Origin: Spirochaeta sp. UBA5339
Lineage (GTDB): Bacteria > Spirochaetota > Spirochaetia > DSM-2461
Assembly (NCBI GenBank): GCA_002408085.1
Contig: DHQL01000012.1
Span: 138,272-182,994 of the forward strand
Direction of reading: 5' to 3'
Length of the DNA stretch: 44,723 nucleotides
Shown: positions 7,383-17,105 of the stretch, piece after piece
Layout: each line of letters begins with the position of its first letter
Position numbering within the stretch: position 1 is the stretch's first letter
Notes under the pieces: model-generated
What the model was told of the DNA's origin: nothing
Database searches by the model: none
What the model saw: only the letters and a program-made list of their open reading frames with translations
Made by a program: the position numbers and the translations under genes

Positions 7383-9056
7383 TTAGCGGAGATAGGAGAC
7401 TATGCCCCTGACAATACGGTCCGCATCATCCTGTCTGAGATCTTCATTCCTGATGGCCCAGGAGTTGTTTGTATAGGCCAGATTCCGAACCTCAACCAGC
7501 ACCGAAGCACCGGCGGGATTGTTCCTGAGAACCCGTACCTCCTGAGCTCTGGTATCCGAACCCCTGCCCATGTATCGGCTCATCTCTTCGGCCAGATCCT
7601 GTGAGGCCTTTCCCTTCTCCGAAGGACTGTAGAGAATCCTGGTCCCTTCACCATCGCCGGGATTGTTGTCGGCGTGGATGCTGACAAAGATGCTCTTCTG
7701 TTTCCCCACTCCCTTCAGAAACTCTCCGGCAACAACCTTCCTCTGATCCAGTCCCCAGGCGTTTCCCACGGGCCAGACGCTGTAGCGGTTCTGGGAGTTT
7801 ATGGCCTTTGAATTGTAGACCTCATTCTTCAAATTCACAAAAGTCAAAGAAGCATCGGTTGTGGTGCGGATGGTGGATGTGGGGCTGATCACCGTCAGGT
7901 GGACGTCAGCCCCGTGACGGATCAGGTCCCGGTAGACCCTGAGGGCGATATCGTAGCAGTACTCGTCTTCAACCACATAGACCTTGTTGCCAAGGCCGTC
8001 AACACTCTCAACAATGGCTCCGGGGTCGAGGCCGCCGTGGCCGGGGTCGAGGATCACCGTGTAGCCTTCCAGATTACGGCTTAAGGGAGGCAGGCTCCGG
8101 GCGGCTTCATCAAAATCGCTGATGAGAGCCGAGGCTCTCCGGTAGTTGTCCATGGGGTCTCCCAGGTCCTCTTCGAAGTAGCTTAAGGAGGGCTGGGTCC
8201 GGCGCTGTGTGGGGTTGGAGATGTAGAGAGGAGTGGTGCTTATGGATGCCAGTTTGACTGTGCTCGCTGGTGTGTTTTCAGTTTCTACGGGTTTCTCCGC
8301 AGGAGCGGGAGCTGCTGCCGGAGCAGTTGCAGGCAGGGATCTGGTAGAGGAGGCGGTCAATCTCTCTGCATCGCTCAGTTCCAGAACCACAGGATAGAGC
8401 TGCAGCTCTGTTCCTCTTCTCAGGACATCCCCCGACAGGCTGTTCCAGCTTTTCAGATCTTCCATGGCCAGGTTGTACCGGGAGGCAATCTTCCAGAGAG
8501 AGTCTCCCGACTCCACCGTAAGGGTCTGGGGTCTGGAAGCTGTCAGATCCAGGACCTGCCCGGTTCTCAGGGCACTGTTCTCCAGTGCGTTGATCTGTCT
8601 GAGTCTGGCCTGGGATATATTGAATTTCAGTGAGATCCAGCTCAGGGTGTCGCCTCTTCTGACGGTCCAGCTCTCTCCCTCATAGGGAGGGCGGATCAGC
8701 TCAAGCTCCTGCCCGATCCGGAGGGCAGTGTCCTTCATCCGGTTCAGGGATATAAGTTTATCCTGGGGGATGCCGTAGCGGGCCGAAATACCCGAAAGGG
8801 TGTCTCCGGGGCTGACCCTGTGTGTATCGGGATAGCGGGGGGGGATCTTCAGTTCCTCTCCCCGGTAGAGGGTGTCTCTTGTCAGGTTGTTAAAACTCTT
8901 CAGCTCATCGACGGTGCAGCCGTAGGTCCGGGCCAGTACCGAGAGGCTCTCTCCCGGGGCTACCTTGTGAACTGTTTCGATGGCGCTGAGGCTCGCTGTG
9001 CTCAGGGCGCATGTTATGAGGATGGACAGTAGAGATCTTCTGAAAATAGTACTCAT
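7383..9056 (-). CDS. N-acetylmuramoyl-L-alanine amidase with four LysM domains
   Basis: Exported enzyme predicted to cut the bond between N-acetylmuramic acid and the stem peptide of peptidoglycan, for example during cell separation. It has 557 residues. A signal peptide covers about 1-25. Four LysM peptidoglycan-binding domains follow at about 28-72, 78-121, 129-172 and 178-222 (GDTLSGISARYGI, GDTLSWISLKFNI and similar). A Pro/Ala-rich linker spans about 240-290, and an Amidase_3 domain from about 332 to the end. Zinc ligands and catalytic features are visible: H340 in ILDPGHGG, SIHADNNPG, and the late Glu in VLVEVRNLAYTNN. It resembles AmiC in catalytic domain but has LysM instead of AMIN targeting. 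GGGAG lies very close to the ATG, so the start site is slightly odd, but no better one exists. Confidence 0.93.
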   Translation of the reverse strand: MSTIFRRSLLSILITCALSTASLSAIETVHKVAPGESLSVLARTYGCTVDELKSFNNLTRDTLYRGEELKIPPRYPDTHRVSPGDTLSGISARYGIPQDKLISLNRMKDTALRIGQELELIRPPYEGESWTVRRGDTLSWISLKFNISQARLRQINALENSALRTGQVLDLTASRPQTLTVESGDSLWKIASRYNLAMEDLKSWNSLSGDVLRRGTELQLYPVVLELSDAERLTASSTRSLPATAPAAAPAPAEKPVETENTPASTVKLASISTTPLYISNPTQRRTQPSLSYFEEDLGDPMDNYRRASALISDFDEAARSLPPLSRNLEGYTVILDPGHGGLDPGAIVESVDGLGNKVYVVEDEYCYDIALRVYRDLIRHGADVHLTVISPTSTIRTTTDASLTFVNLKNEVYNSKAINSQNRYSVWPVGNAWGLDQRKVVAGEFLKGVGKQKSIFVSIHADNNPGDGEGTRILYSPSEKGKASQDLAEEMSRYMGRGSDTRAQEVRVLRNNPAGASVLVEVRNLAYTNNSWAIRNEDLRQDDADRIVRGIVSYLR

Positions 9057-9265
9057 ACTCCCTTATCGAAAAAAAAGGGAGGATGGCTTAGGGAAAGATG
9101 ATACGGATTTTTCAGGTCCCACCGGGGCGGGCCGGGCAGAGCCGGGCATGACCGGCAGGGCTGCAGCCGGCAGACCTGGATTCGGGCGGCTGGCCGGAAT
9201 CAGCCATCCGGTTCATCAGTCCCGCCCGCAGGCCCTCAGACCGGCTGCGGTCCAGGCGTTGCGGG
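9057..9265. other. GC-rich intergenic stretch without a convincing gene
   Basis: This gap between rsmD and the amidase gene is rich in GCCGG/CCGGC words that could form many small hairpins. The longest minus-strand frame starting at an ATG here is about 34 codons of low-complexity Pro/Ala/Gly sequence without family likeness. No T-run terminator or tRNA shape is seen. Confidence 0.4.
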
Positions 9266-9796
9266 TCAGTCTCTTGTATAGAAGATCAGCTTGGAACGGC
9301 CGTACTCCCGCAGGTCGTACTGCCTGAGGCTGCCGACATTTTCGGGAAAGCTCTCCTCTCCGGGGTAGTGCATGGTCAGGGTCCCCCCCTTCTTCAGAAC
9401 TCCAGCAGATTCGCAGAGCTCAAGAACCTTCAGCTTGCCGTCCATGGGAAAGGGCGGGTCCAGATGGACAAAGTCATACTCATCGTCAAAGCGCTTGAGG
9501 AATTTTTCGGCGGGCATCAGGAAGAGCCTGATCTCCGTCTCAACCCAGTCGATATTTTCGTAGATGGTCTTTTTCTTGATAAAGTCCTTCTCCACCAGGT
9601 GGACCGGTTCGGCCCCCCGGGAGGCGGCTTCGATGCCCACGGAACCGGAACCTGAGAAGATGTCCAGGAAGGAGAGACCGTCCATGGGCCCCAGGATGGA
9701 GAACATGGACTCCCTCATTCTATCCATGGCGGGACGGATAATTCCCTTGGGGCATTTGATGGTTCTGCCGTTGTAGCGGCCGCCTGTGACTCTCAT
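9266..9796 (-). CDS. rsmD: 16S rRNA (guanine(966)-N(2))-methyltransferase
   Basis: Methylates N2 of G966 in 16S rRNA during 30S assembly, using S-adenosylmethionine. It has 176 residues, slightly short for the family. The N-terminus is typical (RVTGGRYNGRTIKCPKG, then RPAMDRMRESMFSIL). The SAM motif is FLDIFSGSGSVGIEAASRGA and the catalytic N-methyltransferase motif is DPPF in FVHLDPPFPMDG. A CAGGAG ribosome site precedes the ATG. It lies downstream of recG on the same strand after a 160-base gap; coaD, often adjacent in other bacteria, is not here. Confidence 0.93.
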   Translation of the reverse strand: MRVTGGRYNGRTIKCPKGIIRPAMDRMRESMFSILGPMDGLSFLDIFSGSGSVGIEAASRGAEPVHLVEKDFIKKKTIYENIDWVETEIRLFLMPAEKFLKRFDDEYDFVHLDPPFPMDGKLKVLELCESAGVLKKGGTLTMHYPGEESFPENVGSLRQYDLREYGRSKLIFYTRD

Positions 9797-9956
9797 ACAT
9801 ATCTCCTGTATCCCGGCGGGCAGGCCGGGAGTGTATTCATTAAATTTGAGCGGTTCCCGACGGGAGTTCCGAAGGGGTGCGGCCCCGCCGGTCCCTCTGT
9901 GGGAGGTATCCGGGCAGGATCAGCCGGGCACACTGCGCGAAAGTGCCCTGCGGGAT

Positions 9957-12023
9957 TCAGCCGCTGCGGACCAGGGTCTCGCTGAAGGGCGGCGCCTTCT
10001 CCCAGAGCTCCCTTAGCACTTCGTTCTCAGGGCTCGTCAGGGCTGGGTCCTTCTCCAGAAGATCCAGAACATCCGCTCTGGCCTCCATCAGAACCTCGCT
10101 GTCTCTGATCATATCGGCAATCCGGAATTTCATATACCCCGACTGACGCACTCCGGCGATTTCTCCTGGTCCTCTGAGCTTCAGATCTTCCTCGGCGATG
10201 ACGAAACCGTCGGTGTTCTCCATCATCACCTTCAGCCGCTGCTTTCCCTCGTCGGTGAGCTTGTTGCTGTAGATCAGAAAGGCGTAGGACTGAAGGTCGC
10301 TTCGTCCGACCCGTCCCCGCAGCTGGTGAAGGGCCGAGAGACCGAAGCGTTCGGCGTGCTCGATCACCATAACCGTGGCGTTGGGCACATCCACTCCCAC
10401 CTCAACAACCGAGGTAGCCACAAGGATATCCACGCTGCCTGAGGAGAAACCCTCCATCCTCTCCTGCTTCTCATCATCGCTGATCCGGGAGTGGATCAGG
10501 GCCAGGTTTCTCTCGGGGAAAACCTTCTGGAGATGAGCGTACATATTCTCCGCATCCTTGAGGTTGCTCTTTTCGCTCTGCTCAATCAGGGGGTAGACGA
10601 AGTAGGCCTGACGGCCGGCGTCCAGCTCCCTGCGGACAAAGTCGTAGACCTTCTGCTCATTTCCCTCCCGGGCCAGATGGGTCTCGATGGGCTTCCGTCC
10701 GGCGGGCATGGTCTTGATGGAGGAGACGTCCAGGTCGCCGAAGGCGGTCATGGCCAGGGTCCGGGGGATGGGGGTTGCTGTCATATAGAGGAGGTCCACA
10801 CAGCTGCCCTTTTCTGCAAGGGCCTGCCGCTGGGCCACACCGAAGCGGTGCTGCTCGTCGATCACCGCCAGACCCAGGTCCAGGTACTCCACATCCGCCG
10901 AGAAGAGGGCGTGGGTACCGATAACAAAGTCGATATTTCCGGTCTTCAGCTGGTCCAGCAGATGCCGTCTTCCCTCGCCCTTGGTGTTTCCCGACAGATA
11001 GGCAATCTTAAGCCCCAGTGGCTCCAGAAGCCTGGCTGCGGATTCGGCGTGCTGCCGGGCCAGCAGTTCCGTAGGGGCCATCAGGGCGGCCTGCCGTCCG
11101 GTGCGGATCACATTCAGGGCGGCGATAAAGGCCACCAGAGTCTTACCGGAACCGACGTCTCCCTGGATCAGGCGGTTCATGGGTCTGCCTGTTTCAAGGT
11201 CGGCGCAGATGTCATCCAGGACCTTGTTCTGGTCGGCTGTGAGTTTGAAGGGGAGCCTCTTTCTCAGCTCCAGCTCCATATCCCGGCGGGTCTCTCCGGT
11301 CTTCTGACGAAGGATGTTCCGCTCCTTCAGGGCATTCCGGCCCACGGCGGTCTGCAGGTGAAAGAGCTCCTCGTAGATAAAGAGTCTCCTGGCCGCCAGA
11401 TAATCAGAGGGTGAAGAGGGGAGGTGGATCGCCTTCAGGGCCGTCAGCTTGTCGTGGAATCCGTACTTTTCTATTATGGAGGGAGGGAGTTCGTCCCTTA
11501 TTCCCGGAGTATACTCCCTCAGGGCCTGGGCCGCCGCCTTGCGCAGAACGTTCTGGTTAAGGCTCCCCCCAAGAGGGTAGACGGGCAGGATTTTTCCGAA
11601 GACCTCGGGGCTGGCGCTGACCGGTTCGAACTCGAAGTCCGCGCAGCTCCACTCGCCGAATTTGTACTGAAAGTGACCATGGAGGAAGATCTGTGCTCCA
11701 TCGGGGTACTTGTTTCCCAGAAAGTTTCGGTGGTAGCAGAGGAGAGTGCCCTTTGCCGTGCCGTCCTCCACAAAGAGCTTCAGGGTCTGTTTCCCCTTCC
11801 AGTAGAAGCTGTCCCGGCCCACAACGGTCATCACAGTGTTTACCGCATCAACACCGGCGGCCTCCAGTATGGACCGCCGGGTCTGGTGATCCTCATAGCG
11901 CATGGGGAAGTGGGCCATTAGCTGACCCACCGTAAGAATACCCATGGCCGAAAGAGACTTGTGATGGTTGGGGCCTATCCCTTTGAGGCGGTTGACGGGC
12001 TGCTGCAGTTCTCCCAGGAACAT
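9957..12023 (-). CDS. recG: ATP-dependent DNA helicase RecG
   Basis: Branch-migrating helicase that remodels stalled forks and recombination intermediates. From the chosen start it has 688 residues, normal for RecG. The N-terminal wedge/OB region starts with PVNRLKGIGPNHHKSL. Helicase motifs follow: Walker A GDVGSGKT (about 288-295), IDEQHRFGV in place of a DEAD box, MTATPIPRTLAMTAFGDLD, and the late QLRGRVGRS. The frame extends to an upstream ATG at 12065 inside yggT, but the ATG at 12023 lies just after the yggT stop and gives the expected N-terminus. A GGGCAC/GTGCCC hairpin without a T-run (9926-9948) lies beyond the stop. Confidence 0.95.
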   Translation of the reverse strand: MFLGELQQPVNRLKGIGPNHHKSLSAMGILTVGQLMAHFPMRYEDHQTRRSILEAAGVDAVNTVMTVVGRDSFYWKGKQTLKLFVEDGTAKGTLLCYHRNFLGNKYPDGAQIFLHGHFQYKFGEWSCADFEFEPVSASPEVFGKILPVYPLGGSLNQNVLRKAAAQALREYTPGIRDELPPSIIEKYGFHDKLTALKAIHLPSSPSDYLAARRLFIYEELFHLQTAVGRNALKERNILRQKTGETRRDMELELRKRLPFKLTADQNKVLDDICADLETGRPMNRLIQGDVGSGKTLVAFIAALNVIRTGRQAALMAPTELLARQHAESAARLLEPLGLKIAYLSGNTKGEGRRHLLDQLKTGNIDFVIGTHALFSADVEYLDLGLAVIDEQHRFGVAQRQALAEKGSCVDLLYMTATPIPRTLAMTAFGDLDVSSIKTMPAGRKPIETHLAREGNEQKVYDFVRRELDAGRQAYFVYPLIEQSEKSNLKDAENMYAHLQKVFPERNLALIHSRISDDEKQERMEGFSSGSVDILVATSVVEVGVDVPNATVMVIEHAERFGLSALHQLRGRVGRSDLQSYAFLIYSNKLTDEGKQRLKVMMENTDGFVIAEEDLKLRGPGEIAGVRQSGYMKFRIADMIRDSEVLMEARADVLDLLEKDPALTSPENEVLRELWEKAPPFSETLVRSG

Positions 12024-12030
12024 GGAGGGA

Positions 12031-12618
12031 TCAGAGTCCCCGCATAAAACGGAAGAGGTAGGCAAAAGCGAAGGCCAGAGCCACTCTCAGAACGATCAGG
12101 ATCAGAGCTGATATGGCCAGACCCCTGGAAAACTTCATTGTCTTTGAGGTAAAGAATCCGAGAATCCGGGCCACAGCCTTGTAGAGAATATTATCGATGG
12201 AAAAGAGTATCTGATGGTGCCAGTCCGAGAAGAAAAGCAGGGTTACAAGACGGAAGATCATCAGGATTATAAACAGATTGATAAAGAAGGCTATGAATCC
12301 CCAGATGGTCTGGAGAATGTAGGCCAGGATGCTTATGGGGTCGAGGGTTCCCGATACGGCCAGTGATGTAAATATCTGGGAGACCAGTCCCAGAAGGGCG
12401 ATGGCCACAATGGGTGAAAAGTCCAGCATTCCGAAGCGGAGCCAGCTGATATTTCTGAACTTGTTCAGGTAGGGGTCGGTAATTTTGTAGAGGATCTCGA
12501 TGCCCTTTCCGTTCATGCGGCCCTGAAACCAGCTCAGCAGAACCCGGAAGATGATAAGAAGCATGTAGACACTGGTGGCGGCGGCCAGAAATTGAAAAAC
12601 AGCCTGTAACGGACTCAT
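12031..12618 (-). CDS. yggT: YggT-family membrane protein
   Basis: Inner-membrane protein of the YggT family, implicated in osmotic response in E. coli, though its molecular role is unclear. It has 195 residues with two related hydrophobic halves. The first carries the family signature LIIFRVLLSWFQG...ITDPYLNKFRNI, and the second is the related IILMIFRLVTLLFFSDWHHQIL. About five or six membrane segments are likely. A good AAGGGAG site lies seven bases before the ATG. It sits between dnaE (upstream) and recG (seven bases downstream), probably cotranscribed. Confidence 0.88.
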   Translation of the reverse strand: MSPLQAVFQFLAAATSVYMLLIIFRVLLSWFQGRMNGKGIEILYKITDPYLNKFRNISWLRFGMLDFSPIVAIALLGLVSQIFTSLAVSGTLDPISILAYILQTIWGFIAFFINLFIILMIFRLVTLLFFSDWHHQILFSIDNILYKAVARILGFFTSKTMKFSRGLAISALILIVLRVALAFAFAYLFRFMRGL

Positions 12619-12671
12619 AGATGTACTCCCTTAATTTCCTTTTTCCGGCTCCCCGGATGTAACCGGGACGG

Positions 12672-12695
12672 CCGGTAGGGCTTATTGTATACCGG
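12672..12695 (-). other. Inverted repeat directly after dnaE
   Basis: CCGGTA at 12672-12677 pairs with TACCGG at 12690-12695, four bases past the dnaE stop. There is no T-run on either strand, so it may be an attenuator or an RNA 3' structure rather than a standard terminator. Confidence 0.3.
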
Positions 12696-12698
12696 AAG

Positions 12699-15600
12699 CT
12701 ACTCCTTCCAGACACTAGATACAATAGGATATTGGTCAATTTCCTTCAAGATATCCGCCGCAGGGCTGATGGCGATCTGCCCGGACACCTTGACGGTGTA
12801 CTTGTTGTCAGGACGGTTCAGATGGAGATAGACCGAGGAGCTGCCGCTTCTGTCCTGAAGGAAGGAGCGGAATTCCACCAGTTCATCCTTCATAAAGTCC
12901 CTCTCCTCAAGAACTATATGAACCTCGCTGGACTGGAGCTCCCGCATCTCTTCGGGGGCGAAGATCTCCCTGACCTTGAAGCTTGGCTCGTTCCGGCTCA
13001 GGTCCACCTGACCGCTGAATCCGAGGACCTTGTCCTCCTCCAGAAGGGGAGCGTACTTCTCATAGGTCTTGGAGAAGAGAACCAGGTCGATGCTGCCGCC
13101 AAAGTCCTCAATCTGGGCAAAGGCCATCTTGCTGCCCTTCTTGGTCATCATGCTCCGGATGCTCTTGATCATCCCGATAATGGTGTAGTCCTTCTCTGAG
13201 GAGGCTCTGGTCACCTGGTCAAGCTTCAGATTGGTACACTTGTTCCAGTACTGACGGTAGTCGTCCAGGGGGTGACCGGAGAAGTAGAATCCCAGCAGGG
13301 CCTTCTCGATCTCCAGCATCTCCTTGCTGCTCAGGTCTTCCGCCGGTTCCAGGTGAAGCTCCGGGGTGATCTCTTCCTGGCTGTCGCCGAAGAGGGAGAC
13401 CTGACCGTACTGACTCTGCTCCTTGATGGAGTTCACATGGTCGATCATCTTTTCCAGATTGTGCATCAGGGTGGCCCGGTTGTTCTCCTCGACCTTGTCG
13501 AAAAGACCCGACTGTATGCTGGTCTCAAGGACCTTCTTGTTGACGGAGCGGAGATCCACCCTCTCGAGAAAGTCCATAAAGGAGGTAAAGTGTCCGTTGG
13601 CCTCTCTCTCGGCGATGATGACGTCTACCGCGGAGGAGCCCATTCCCTTGATACCGATAAGGCCGTAGAAGACCTTGTTGTCCACAACGTTGAAGTATTT
13701 CTCCGAGAAGTTGATGTCCGGCGGAAGGATTTCGATTCCCTCGGCCCGGGCGCTCTCCATATACTCGGTCATCTTTGTGGTGTCGTTGATCTCATTTGTC
13801 AGGTTCGCCGCCCAGAACTCCGCCGGGTGGTTGGCCTTACAGTAGGCTGTCTTGTAGGCAACCACCGAGTAGGCCGCGGCGTGGGACTTGTTGAATCCGT
13901 ATCCCGCAAAGGGTTCGAGCATGTCGAAGATTCCCGAGGCGTGCTTCTCGTCGTGGCCGATCTCCTTGGCCCCGGCGATAAACTCCACCTTCATCTTTTC
14001 CATGTCCTTGACCTTCTTCTTACCCATGGCTCTTCGGAGGATGTCCGCTTTACCGAGGGAGAAGCCGCCGATAATCTGGGCTACCTTCATTACCTGCTCC
14101 TGGTAGACGATAACCCCGTAGGTGGGGGTCAGGAGCTCTTCCAGAGAGGGGTCGGGGAATTTGATGGACCTGGGGTTCTTTTTTCCCTCGATAAACTGGG
14201 GGATAAACTGAAGAGGTCCCGGACGGTAGAGGGCGTTCAAGGCGATCAGGTCTTCGATATTGCCGGGCTTGGCGTCCTTGAGAATCTTCTGCATCCCTGA
14301 GGATTCGAACTGGAATACGGCGGTACTCTTTCCCTCGCTGAGCATTCTGAAGGTGGCCTCGTCCTCTTCGGATACGGTGTCCACATTGAAATCGGGGTCG
14401 ATCTTCTGGACCAGGCGCTCCACATTCTTCAGGAGGGTCAGGGTCTTGAGACCCAGGAAGTCCATTTTCACGAGGCCGCAGGGCTCGATAATATCCATGG
14501 TGAACTCGGTGGTGACTTCACCGGTCTTCTGGTCCTTGTAGAGGGGGACGTAGTCCGTAAGGATGGAGTTTCCGATTACCTTACCGCAGGCATGGGTAGA
14601 GATATGGCGGTTCATTCCCTCCAGAACGCTGGCCACATCAAAGAGTTCCTTGTAGGCGCCTCCCCGGTCGTAGAATTCCTTCAGCTTGGGCTCCACCTCA
14701 AGGGCTATCATGGCGTTGATCTTGCGGCCGTCAGGGGTCTTTCCTTCGGGAACCAGCTTGGTGATGGCGTTGGACTCGGCAAAGGGTATGTCCAGAACCC
14801 GGGCCACGTCCTTGAGGACCGCCTTGGTCTTGAGGGTTCCGAAGGTGCAGATTCCGCCCACCTGGTCGTGTCCGTACTTCCGGTTTACATACTCGATGAC
14901 CTCTCCCCTTCGCTCGAAGCAGAAGTCAATATCGAAGTCCGGCATGGATACACGTTCGGGATTGAGGAATCTCTCGAAGAGGAGGTCGTATTTAAGAGGG
15001 TCGATGTCGGTGATCTTCATGGCGTAGGCGATGATGGAACCCGCACCGGAACCTCGTCCGGGACCTACGGGGATGCCGTTAAGCCGGGCCCAGTTGATAA
15101 AGTCCCACACAATAAGGAAATAACCCTCGAATCCCATTCCGAGAAGTATATCCAGCTCGTATTCCACACGCTTTTTGATTTCGTCGGTTACTTCATCATA
15201 GCGCTCTTTGATTCCCTCCCAGGTAAGATGGGTCAGGTACTGGGCCTGGGTCTCGAAGTTCTCAGGGATCACATACTCGGGGAGGATGGGGCCGGGCTGG
15301 GGTATGACGAGATCGCACTTCTCCGCCAGGCGGACGGTGTTCTCCAGGGCCCCGGGGATATCGCCGAACATCTCGTGCATCTGTTCGGGGGTCTTGAAGT
15401 ACATCTCGGTCTTGTCCATCTTGAAGCGCTTCTCATCGTCCATCTTCTTTCCGGTACCGATACAGACCAGAATATCCTGGGCTCTTGCATGCTCTTTCTT
15501 GAGATAGTGGATATCGTTTGTGGCGATTATGGGAATCCCCGTCTCTGCGTGGAGCTTTTTGATCCCTTCGATAACAATCTTCTCTTCGGGAATCCCGTGA

Positions 15601-16124
15601 TCCATGACCTCCAGGTAGAAGTTCCCTTCCCCGAAAAGCTCGTTGTACTCAAGGGCCTTGGCTTTTGCCTTCTCATAGTCACCGGCCACAAGATAGCGGG
15701 GAATCTCTCCTCCCAGACAGGCTGTGGAGCAGATCAGTCCCTCGTGATGGGCCCTCAGAAGGTCATCGTCGATACGGGGTTTGTAGTAGAAGCCCTCGGT
15801 AAATCCCTTGGAGACCAGAATCATCAGGTTCCGGTAACCCGTTTCATTCTTGCAGTAGAGAACCATATGGAAGTTCTTGTAGCCCGTGGTCTGCTTCTCC
15901 TGTCTTGTGGTGGGGGAGACATAGACCTCGCAGCCCACTACCGGATTGATTCCCGCCTTGTGACAGGCCTGCTCGAAACGCAGTGCTCCGAAGAGGTTGC
16001 CGTGGTCGGTCAGACCGAGATGTTTCATGCCCATCTCCTGAGCCATTTCAACGTATTTCGGTATCCGGGCGGCCCCGTCGAGCAGGGAGTAGTCCGAGTG
16101 GTTATGAAGATGAACGAATTCCAA
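12699..16124 (-). CDS. dnaE: DNA polymerase III alpha subunit
   Basis: Catalytic subunit of the replicative polymerase. It has 1141 residues, typical for DnaE1. An N-terminal PHP domain starts with FVHLHNHSDYSLLDGAARI. The polymerase palm contains PDFDID with Asp at 396, 398 and 400, and a further catalytic Asp at 555 (KMDFLGL), close to E. coli numbering. The fingers, tandem HhH and C-terminal OB-fold regions are in the usual order. The start codon is TTG with a strong GGAGG seven bases upstream. No intein or frameshift is visible. It is followed by yggT and recG on the same strand. Confidence 0.97.
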   Translation of the reverse strand: MEFVHLHNHSDYSLLDGAARIPKYVEMAQEMGMKHLGLTDHGNLFGALRFEQACHKAGINPVVGCEVYVSPTTRQEKQTTGYKNFHMVLYCKNETGYRNLMILVSKGFTEGFYYKPRIDDDLLRAHHEGLICSTACLGGEIPRYLVAGDYEKAKAKALEYNELFGEGNFYLEVMDHGIPEEKIVIEGIKKLHAETGIPIIATNDIHYLKKEHARAQDILVCIGTGKKMDDEKRFKMDKTEMYFKTPEQMHEMFGDIPGALENTVRLAEKCDLVIPQPGPILPEYVIPENFETQAQYLTHLTWEGIKERYDEVTDEIKKRVEYELDILLGMGFEGYFLIVWDFINWARLNGIPVGPGRGSGAGSIIAYAMKITDIDPLKYDLLFERFLNPERVSMPDFDIDFCFERRGEVIEYVNRKYGHDQVGGICTFGTLKTKAVLKDVARVLDIPFAESNAITKLVPEGKTPDGRKINAMIALEVEPKLKEFYDRGGAYKELFDVASVLEGMNRHISTHACGKVIGNSILTDYVPLYKDQKTGEVTTEFTMDIIEPCGLVKMDFLGLKTLTLLKNVERLVQKIDPDFNVDTVSEEDEATFRMLSEGKSTAVFQFESSGMQKILKDAKPGNIEDLIALNALYRPGPLQFIPQFIEGKKNPRSIKFPDPSLEELLTPTYGVIVYQEQVMKVAQIIGGFSLGKADILRRAMGKKKVKDMEKMKVEFIAGAKEIGHDEKHASGIFDMLEPFAGYGFNKSHAAAYSVVAYKTAYCKANHPAEFWAANLTNEINDTTKMTEYMESARAEGIEILPPDINFSEKYFNVVDNKVFYGLIGIKGMGSSAVDVIIAEREANGHFTSFMDFLERVDLRSVNKKVLETSIQSGLFDKVEENNRATLMHNLEKMIDHVNSIKEQSQYGQVSLFGDSQEEITPELHLEPAEDLSSKEMLEIEKALLGFYFSGHPLDDYRQYWNKCTNLKLDQVTRASSEKDYTIIGMIKSIRSMMTKKGSKMAFAQIEDFGGSIDLVLFSKTYEKYAPLLEEDKVLGFSGQVDLSRNEPSFKVREIFAPEEMRELQSSEVHIVLEERDFMKDELVEFRSFLQDRSGSSSVYLHLNRPDNKYTVKVSGQIAISPAADILKEIDQYPIVSSVWKE

Positions 16125-16217
16125 GGAAGGTCCTCCGGTGTGTATTTAGTCGGTTTTTACAATCATAGTCCAGAGCTTCGAGGACTGGCAAGAAGATCCG
16201 GTCAGAATACAGGCAAT

Positions 16218-17105
16218 CTAGAGGAGAATTTCTTCCCTGTCCTTGGGATCCGCCAGGCTCTCAAGAAGCTGACGGAAGAGGCTCTCCATCAGATACTCCT
16301 CGTAGTGGTTGTCGGGAACGGAGAAGTACTTGAACAGTTCCTTCATTATCTCTTCCAGATCCTTCGGGGCCATAGGAAAACGGCGTCCCATCAGGTTGGC
16401 CTCCATATCCCGGCTGCGCAGTACAAAGCGGCCGCCGTTTGTAAAGGCAACTCTCAGATCCGACAGAACCCCCTTGTCCATTGAGGCAAGGGCGTTGATG
16501 GTGAAGAAGTCGTTCCCCTGAATATTCACCTTCCGGTGAAAGTGGAAACCGCCGTCGTAGAAGGGAATCCGGATACGGGTCAGCAGCTCTCCCTCTCCCA
16601 GACCGAGGTTCCCCTCGGAGGAGACAAAGCTGTTGATATGTATCCAACGGGACTTGTAGGAAGCCCTGCCATTGCGTTTCCGTTTGACATGGCGCAGCTC
16701 CAGACGGGCGTCCAGGAGAAGAAGCACCGGGAAGAGGTCCATCCGTTTTTCAGGGATGCAGAGGTTGCCGCCGATGGTGGAGCTGTTCCGGATCGGGTGG
16801 GGGCCCATATGCTGCAGGGTCTCAAGAAGCAGGGGGGAGGAGAGGAGGTTCTGGGCGTCTATCATCTGGTTGACGGTGACACAGCAGCCCATCTCGGCAT
16901 AGCGGTCACTCCGGCCGATCTTCTTCAGCTCATCCATCTGACTGATGGAGAGGATGCTGTGATGATCACTTCCGGGTTGGAAGGTGTGATTCATCAGATG
17001 GGTTCCTCCCGCCATAATCAGGGAGCCTGGAGCCTTGTTGTAGAGGTTCAGTAGGACCGTCATATTGGCGGGGATGTGGACATGGAAGGCCGTGTTCTCC
17101 TTCAC
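16218..17105 (-). CDS. FAD-binding subunit of a molybdenum-hydroxylase-like enzyme
   Basis: Equivalent of the medium (CoxM/XdhB) subunit that passes electrons through FAD. It has 295 residues. The FAD-domain signatures are present in slightly altered form: AGGTHLM near the N-terminus (usually AGGTDL) and HPIRNSSTIGGNLC around residue 105. A CO-dehydrogenase-flavoprotein-type C-terminal part follows. The GTG start overlaps the stop of the 2Fe-2S gene by four bases (GTGA), so translation is coupled. It is the last gene of the five-gene operon that begins at 22281. The substrate cannot be deduced. Confidence 0.82.
   Translation of the reverse strand: MKENTAFHVHIPANMTVLLNLYNKAPGSLIMAGGTHLMNHTFQPGSDHHSILSISQMDELKKIGRSDRYAEMGCCVTVNQMIDAQNLLSSPLLLETLQHMGPHPIRNSSTIGGNLCIPEKRMDLFPVLLLLDARLELRHVKRKRNGRASYKSRWIHINSFVSSEGNLGLGEGELLTRIRIPFYDGGFHFHRKVNIQGNDFFTINALASMDKGVLSDLRVAFTNGGRFVLRSRDMEANLMGRRFPMAPKDLEEIMKELFKYFSVPDNHYEEYLMESLFRQLLESLADPKDREEILL

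Noticed and set aside
9168..9208. Possible short minus-strand gene of about 34 codons in the GC-rich gap
   Set aside because: Low-complexity Pro/Ala/Gly product, no ribosome site and no family resemblance.
14592..16484. Plus-strand open frame of 630 codons opposite dnaE
   Set aside because: Shadow of dnaE codon use; the protein has no domain signature, and the minus-strand DnaE motifs are complete.
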